A DNA stretch of 64,000 nucleotides from Ashinkailepas kermadecensis (taxonomy: Eukaryota > Arthropoda > Thecostraca > Neolepadidae), in contig JAOTOM010001633.1 in assembly GCA_034440615.1 (NCBI GenBank), positions 1 through 64,000 of the forward strand, given 5' to 3'. The position numbers were made by a program, and so were the translations under genes. Positions 58,625 through 64,000 of this stretch are shown piece by piece. A model generated the notes under the pieces. That model was given only the letters and a program-made list of their open reading frames with translations, was not told the origin of the DNA and did not search any database. How positions within the stretch are numbered: the stretch's first letter is position 1; each line of letters begins with the position of its first letter.

Positions 58625-58735
58625 AAACTTGTCCACGGTAACACCGGCCTGATCACGAAACACCAGTCTGTCCACGGTAACACCAGTCTGATCACCAGTC
58701 TGTCCACGGTAACACCGGCCGGATCACGAAAACTG
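58625..58735. repeat. Short minisatellite, 3 uneven copies
   Basis: TGTCCACGGTAACACCGGCC and variants, with ATCACGAAACACCAG spacers of different length. Confidence 0.75.
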
Positions 58736-60445
58736 GAACCACATGCGTGCATTCCAGACCTCATGAAGTACACACCAAACTTCTACGAAAACTTGATGAC
58801 TTTGGACATGTTGCGGCAGAGAGCAAAATTACCTGAACATGATTGTTTTTCAAATTTAATATCGCTCCCATATCCTTGCAAACAGCTCATGTTCCCACGA
58901 CTTGGAAAATGAAACTAGAAATGCCGTTTAGCGGCTATTTTAATAGCTATTTTACGGCAAACTATTGCCATGTGACTTAGCTTGTTCACAGGATTTATTA
59001 GGTATCTTCAGGCGACATGAGGAGATAAATACCGCAATAAGAAACACGAATATAATGTTTTTCCATTCGTCCAAGGCAGACACCAGAGCTGTAACTGCGC
59101 CCACCAGTCGAAGGTGCACTTTTGGCCCTCTGATGAAAAAAAACAAACACTGCTAAGGTAAATGCTTGACATGTGAACAGCTAAATGTGAAAGGAGCCAA
59201 TGACAGAAGATAACGAGACAATGGAACAACCACCACCCTGTGATCACCACCGGTTGTGAACATGGTGTTGCCAGTCAGACGCTGAGGGGTTTAGTGCTGC
59301 CTATAATATACGTGGCCTACTATATGAGTATAAGTTACAGTTTGGCGCAGCTTGGCAGCTGGCATAATCTATGACTCCTGGTCCAGGTCAGATTCGTCTC
59401 CTTGCACGTGGAACATTGTGGTATTCCCTTTCAGTATTTGTGCGTTTAGTACATGTATGTCTTTTCAATTGTTATTTCATTCCAGTAAGGGTGCCCTTTT
59501 GGTGCTATGCCCACAATGAGAAATCCCTTAAAATTCCCTGCGCAACAGCCCCGTGAACTGGACAGGTGAAAAATGCCGTGGGGGGCAAGTGTTTAGACCT
59601 CTGCTCAAGTTCCCACACCAGCTATCACAAATCGCAATCAGCTGGAGCTACTTGACCAGCACAGACATAATAAACTCTCACCAATCAGTGTTATAGCGGT
59701 GTGGCAGCCACGGTAGGCAATAAAACTGCATCAAAACCAAGTTGTCTTCACACGTGTCTTATAATTCACACATAAATAACGTAACATACAATTTGCCATA
59801 TTCACTCACCGCGAAAAGTGAGACTACTTTGTGTCATGCAATGCTGGCTTGCGGATGCGTGTAGCCCTAATTACCAGTGTGCTGCATGATTACATTAATA
59901 AATTATGGCGATAAGTAATATGTGGAGAGCTCAATGGTCTGACAAATGAATTTGCCGCCATTTGACGTCCTTCACAATCACCTCACATGTCCTCAGAGTG
60001 TGTTTATCTGTGATTTTGGTCGGTCGGAAGTCATCAAAGATTACCTTCAAATGAGACCAAAAATGAAGTTTTCGTTTAATAACAACGAATGGTCTGTTTT
60101 TATGAGTACTTTCCAGAAGAAGACGAAGCAATACTTCCAGAATTTCAAGACATCGATAATTTTATAATGACATGAACGTACATTTTCCATGTCCTTACCC
60201 CCAGTCATAAACATTAGATGCGTTTGGTATATGATACTTGTAATGCATGCGCCTAATGGCGATAATGGGATGCAATCTGAGCGAATAACCTGCATAACGC
60301 ATACGACGAGCCACACGGCGTCTGCCTCGATCAATCATTATAGTTCAGTGTTATTTTGTTGTTGTTTTTTGTTTGCTTGGAAAGAAGAAAATACCAACTA
60401 TTCATATTACTATTGCATTGACTGACTGACTGCCTCGATTGACTC
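58736..60445. other. No gene supported
   Basis: Frames at 58736-58912 (PDLMKYTPNFYENLMTLDML) and 59946-60167 (lysine/asparagine-rich) are protein-like but lack context. Otherwise AT-rich unique DNA. Confidence 0.3.
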
Positions 60446-60449
60446 ACCA

Positions 60450-61203
60450 AACCCCAACCAAGTCCTGCTGCCAGTGGACATGGTATTGGCTGACCAAACG
60501 GACACCAAGTCCTGCTGCCAATAGACATGGTATTGGCTGACCAAACACACACTAAATCCTGCTGCCAGTGGACATGGTATTGGCTGACCAAACGGACGCC
60601 AAGTCCTGCTGCCAATACACATGGTATTGGCTGACCAAACGGACACCAAGTCCTGCTGCCAGTGTACATGGTATTGGCTGACCAAACGCACACCAAGTCC
60701 TGCTGCCAATAGACATGGTATTGGCTCACCGAACACACACCAAATCCTGCTGCCAGTGGACATGTATGTAGAAAATGGACATGGTATTGGTTGACCAAAC
60801 GGACACCAAGTCCTGCTGCCAGTGTACATGGTATTGGCTGACCAAACGCACACCAAGTCCTGCTGCCAATATACATGGTATTGGCTCACCAAACACACAC
60901 CAAATCCTGCTGCCAGTGGACATGGTATTGGTTGACCAAACGGACACGAGTCCTGCTGCCAGTGGACATGGTATTGGCTGACCAAACGCACACCAAGTCC
61001 TGCTGCCAATATACATGGTATTGGCTCACCAAACGCACACCAAATCCTGCTGCCAGTGGACATGGTATTGGCTGACCAAACGCACACCAAATCCTGCTGC
61101 CAGTGGACATGGTATTGGCTGACCAAACGCACACCAAATCTTGCTGCCAGTGGACATGGCATTGGCTGACCAAACGCACACCAAGTCCTGCTGCCAATAG
61201 ACG
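60450..61203. repeat. 47-bp minisatellite, ~16 copies
   Basis: CATGGTATTGGCTGACCAAA and CACCAAGTCCTGCTGCCAGT recur every 47 bp. Variants CAATAGA/CAGTGGA/CAATACA and ACGGACA/ACGCACA/ACACACA shuffle between units. One short insertion lies at about 60763-60778. Confidence 0.94.
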
Positions 61204-61429
61204 TGGTGAATTGCGATGTTGGGGGCGATGTTATGAATATTGATGACTCAAGTGATTTTGACGGCGCTACCATAGCCGGTGCTGTTGTGTTGAGAAATGC
61301 CGTTCTTAAAAACAAAAACTTGGCAAGTGTGTATGTGAGGGGAGAATAGGGTGTGTGGGGCTGTTGTGGGATGCATAATGTACAGCGCTCGATGTCCGTA
61401 ATGTTAAATTAACAGGATATGGCCAGAAT

Positions 61430-61765
61430 GTTCGTGCGGACGACAGACGTTTGTGGGTGTGTGCGTTGGAGCGGGTGTTCGTGCGGACAACAGACGTGTG
61501 TGGGTATGCGCGTTGGAGCGGGTGTTCGTTCCGACGACGGACGTTCGTGGGTGTGCGCGTTGGAGCGGGTGTTCGTGCGGACGACATATGTGTGTGGGTG
61601 TGCGCGTTGGAGCGGGTGTTCGTGCGGACGACAGACGTGTGTGGGTGTGCGCGTTGGAGCGGGTGTTCGTGCGGACGACAGATGTGTGTGGGTGTGCGCG
61701 TTGGAGCGGGTGCTCGTGAGGACGACATACGTGTGTGGGTGTGCGCGTTGGAGCGGGTGCGCCCA
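61430..61765. repeat. Second, unrelated 47-bp minisatellite, ~7 copies
   Basis: GTGCGGACGACAGACGTGTG then GGTGTGCGCGTTGGAGCGGG. Same period as the neighbour 230 bp away but different sequence. Confidence 0.94.
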
Positions 61766-61769
61766 GGTA

Positions 61770-63280
61770 GAGCGCCTCAGCTTGTGAAATTCCTCCATTT
61801 CTGCGCAGGCAGGGTGGGGCTGTCACCAATATAGGGCGTGCGAGTGATTAAGCGAATTCAAAGTGAAAAATAGACATGGCATCAGTCAGCAGTCTTACAG
61901 GGCCTCCCGCAGCGTGGTAGCTTCGGAGGCCGTGACCCTCCCCTCGCCAGTCAAGCTGCATTTCCCGTGCATTATTGGCGGGTGCGGGGCTCCAAAGGCT
62001 GGGATTTCACCTCTTTGGAGACAATAGCAGCACCCCACCCCCACCCTCACCCCAGTCGAATCCTACCAGACCAGACCCTGCGGTCCGGTGTACTCAGGCC
62101 TGGTCCACAGTGCACCTTCGCGCACGTCCGTGACCGGCTGGCTTCAGCTGCTCTCTGGGAGGTCCGCCTTCCCCCACCCCACACCGCACACTCCTGACAA
62201 CAGCGCACAGGTGCGCGGAGAGGACGAAAGAGTCTGACCTCGAGGTGGTGTTGGCACCCACGCTTCAGTCAGTCTTGCCACTGGATGCTCCCGAAGAGAA
62301 AGCTCGGCAGTCGCAACACACGAGGGGAATTGCTGGTTAGTTCTGGAGGCTCATTCACTACGTCTCTGAGGACCTCACGAAGGACTGTGTGGTGGATCCA
62401 CGCACTGGGATAGGCCTGCCACTGTCCAGGAGCAGTTTATCTTCGTAGAAGCTTTGACGGCCCTCTCCAAAGCTTCCCTACCATGCGGCAATTGAGGCGC
62501 GGTGAAAATAATTCCTCACACAATTTGTGAATCTACCACCAAGCTGAGTTGCGACATTAGCTCGTCTGCGCTGCTTTGGAATTGTGATGGTGCTACTCAG
62601 CGAATTGCAAACATCACTACATACTTTGCACTTATTAGTAGGTAGCATTTCAGTTAAATACTATGCTTTTCATGAACCTTCACCGACTACATGGTACATG
62701 GTAGCGTGGTTGTTTCCCTCTCAGGACTGCTCCATGCTGTCATCTTCATGAAATCTACGGTGGATCACGACCGCCAGCTGGAGAATCATGGAAGTGGTGA
62801 TGCTGGAGCCATTTCTTTCCATGCAGCACTGGGTTTTAGCTGCATTTGTTCTATTTAAGGATCGCACTGCACACTGACCCCGTCCAAGTACCTCCACGTT
62901 CTTCCTGCCTGCGGGGCGAGTAACGATGTGAGTCCACTTTTGTTAGACCAACCACGATACCAAATATGAAGAGTTGTTCGTATCTGCGTCCACAGAGACG
63001 ACACTGCCAGCAAACATTCTGGTCTACGTTCTGCGCCATTCCTGAACCCCAATGATAGCAACTCTCCTGCAGGGATGGTTTCTCTTTTGAAACGTTCAAT
63101 GAAAAGCCATGCGCAGCGATGGATTCTGAAACACTGCAATGCTGGTGACATGAACTGCACACGTTCCATTTATATTTCAGTGGTCTGCATGGCGTGACTG
63201 GGCAGCACAGGCATCAGTCAGAATTAGCCAGGAGGATGTACGATCACCTCTTGATGGATGCTCCTTTCCCAATTTTTCCC
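61770..63280. other. No gene firmly supported; one possible exon
   Basis: CCACCCTCACCCCAG at about 62052 is a good acceptor and is followed by a frame reading ESYQTRPCGPVYSGLVHSAP that reaches CAG|GTGCGC at about 62211. No domain recognised. Open frames on - at 62851-63169 are unassigned. Confidence 0.25.
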
Positions 63281-63360
63281 CTCGCTATGATGGCTCAGTT
63301 AGCTTGAGCGTCGGCCTGCGATGATCTCCCTGCCCTGGCAAGACAGGGTTCGAGTCGCTT
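63281..63360 (+). mobile_element. tRNA-derived SINE head
   Basis: TGGCTCAGTTAGCTTGAGCG is a good RNA polymerase III A box, and GGGTTCGAGTCG (about 63347-63358) a good B box, with about 55 nt between them, as in tRNA-derived SINEs. The acceptor stem does not pair as in a functional tRNA, so it is not called a tRNA gene. The non-tRNA body probably continues to about 63480. Confidence 0.5.
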
Positions 63361-63753
63361 CACGCGCTTACATATCCATCGGATGGGAGAGCAAGTTAGC
63401 AACTGGCCCGGTGAGGTCGGGGACGCGGCACGGGGCGGCCGTGTCGGTCTACTGGCGGCATCTTTGAACCTTCAGTTCGGAATTAGGTTTTTGAAGTGGA
63501 ATGCTGTAGGCGCATGGTGGAGTGAGGGCCCATGCAGCAAGCATGGGACCTTTATCCACTTACATTTCCAGACAGATCACTGACTAGCATAGGACCATGT
63601 TCTATGAATCCACACCAGCAAATGTTTCGATTCGTCTTTTAAATGCTAATAATCCAACATTATACGAACATAAAGATTGGACTTATGTGCTGCGCTTCAT
63701 TCGTGCCTTCGCTGCATCACATATGTTTCAACCCACTTACACTTTCACAACAG

Positions 63754-63790
63754 GCAGTGGCTGCCAGAGAAGAAGCTCGCGGCCATGGAG
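63754..63790 (+). CDS. Candidate short exon joined to a 72-bp array
   Basis: TTACACTTTCACAACAG is a strong acceptor. One nucleotide completes a codon, then QWLPEKKLAAME is read up to GAG|GTGACG at 63790/63791. The junction sequence ATGGAG|GTGAC is the start of each following 72-bp unit. Read through, the frame stops after a further ten residues (TGA in the array). No family recognised. Confidence 0.3.
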
Positions 63791-64000
63791 GTGACGGATC
63801 GTGCCACAGCGTATTACCAGTGAACAAAGATTGCCCCAGGCAGTCAGTTGCCAGCGATGGAGGTGACAGATCGTGCCACAGCGCATTACCAGTGAACAGA
63901 GATCACCTCAGCAAGTCAGTTGCCAACGATGGAGGTGACAGATCGTGCCACAGCGCATTACCAGTGAACAGAGATCACCTCAGCAAGTCAGTTGCCAACG
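63784..64000. repeat. 72-bp minisatellite, at least 3 copies, cut by the window edge
   Basis: ATGGAGGTGACAGATCGTGC and CAGCGCATTACCAGTGAACA recur every 72 bp. The left-most unit is the most divergent and overlaps the candidate exon. The array continues beyond the window. Confidence 0.92.

Noticed and set aside
63281..63360. Functional tRNA gene
   Set aside because: Pol III boxes are present but the acceptor and anticodon stems do not pair properly; better explained as a SINE head.

Overview
The window looks like a piece of an animal (metazoan) nuclear genome. Its coding sequence is short exons split by kilobase introns with GT..AG borders. There is no bacterial-style gene packing, and much of the DNA is tandem repeat or decayed transposon. 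About twenty-five minisatellite or microsatellite arrays cover roughly a sixth of the window. Several arrays have a first unit lying across an exon/intron donor site. From memory (unchecked), such 'mirage' minisatellites were described at the amphioxus Adh locus, so a lancelet (Branchiostoma-like) is my best guess. Another invertebrate is possible.

Left part (1-21 kb, + strand). The best-supported gene is the 3' end of a synaptotagmin-family gene. Three phase-0 exons (1739-1891, 9251-9385, 20753-20941) together encode almost all of a C2B-type domain and end at a stop codon followed by an ATTAAA signal. Intron 1 (about 7.4 kb) holds a composite repeat block (2.6-6.0 kb) and arrays of 43- and 63-bp units. 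Intron 2 (about 11.4 kb) starts with a 63-bp array built from the end of exon 2 plus its own donor site. It also holds 57-bp and 17-bp arrays, a possible alternative last exon with a hydrophobic tail (16.4-16.7 kb), and a fold-back element (18.7-19.0 kb).

Middle (21-36 kb). This part holds two minisatellites, a candidate signal-peptide exon (24.6 kb) and a strong-looking TATA-less promoter with first coding exon (26.0-26.2 kb; CACGTG, TGACGTCA and an ATGGCGGCG start). A (CTCGCY)n array lies at 32.4 kb. From 34 to 36 kb there are relics of a non-LTR retrotransposon (+) and a Penelope-like element (-).

Right part (36-64 kb). Tandem arrays dominate: 78 bp at 37.8-39.2 kb, 24 bp at 43.7 kb, 99 bp at 45 kb, 19 bp at 46 kb, 20 and 69 bp at 47.5-48.2 kb, two unrelated 47-bp arrays at 60.4-61.8 kb, and 72 bp running off the right edge. 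Candidate exons are isolated: one at 52.6 kb with a PLAT-like stretch, and ones at 37.77 kb and 63.75 kb that fuse into arrays. I cannot join these into gene models from one window. Long open frames inside the arrays are artefacts of repetition. In places (8.6-9.2 kb, 38.0-38.5 kb, 45.3-45.7 kb) the base sequence itself looks like an unpolished or chimaeric assembly.
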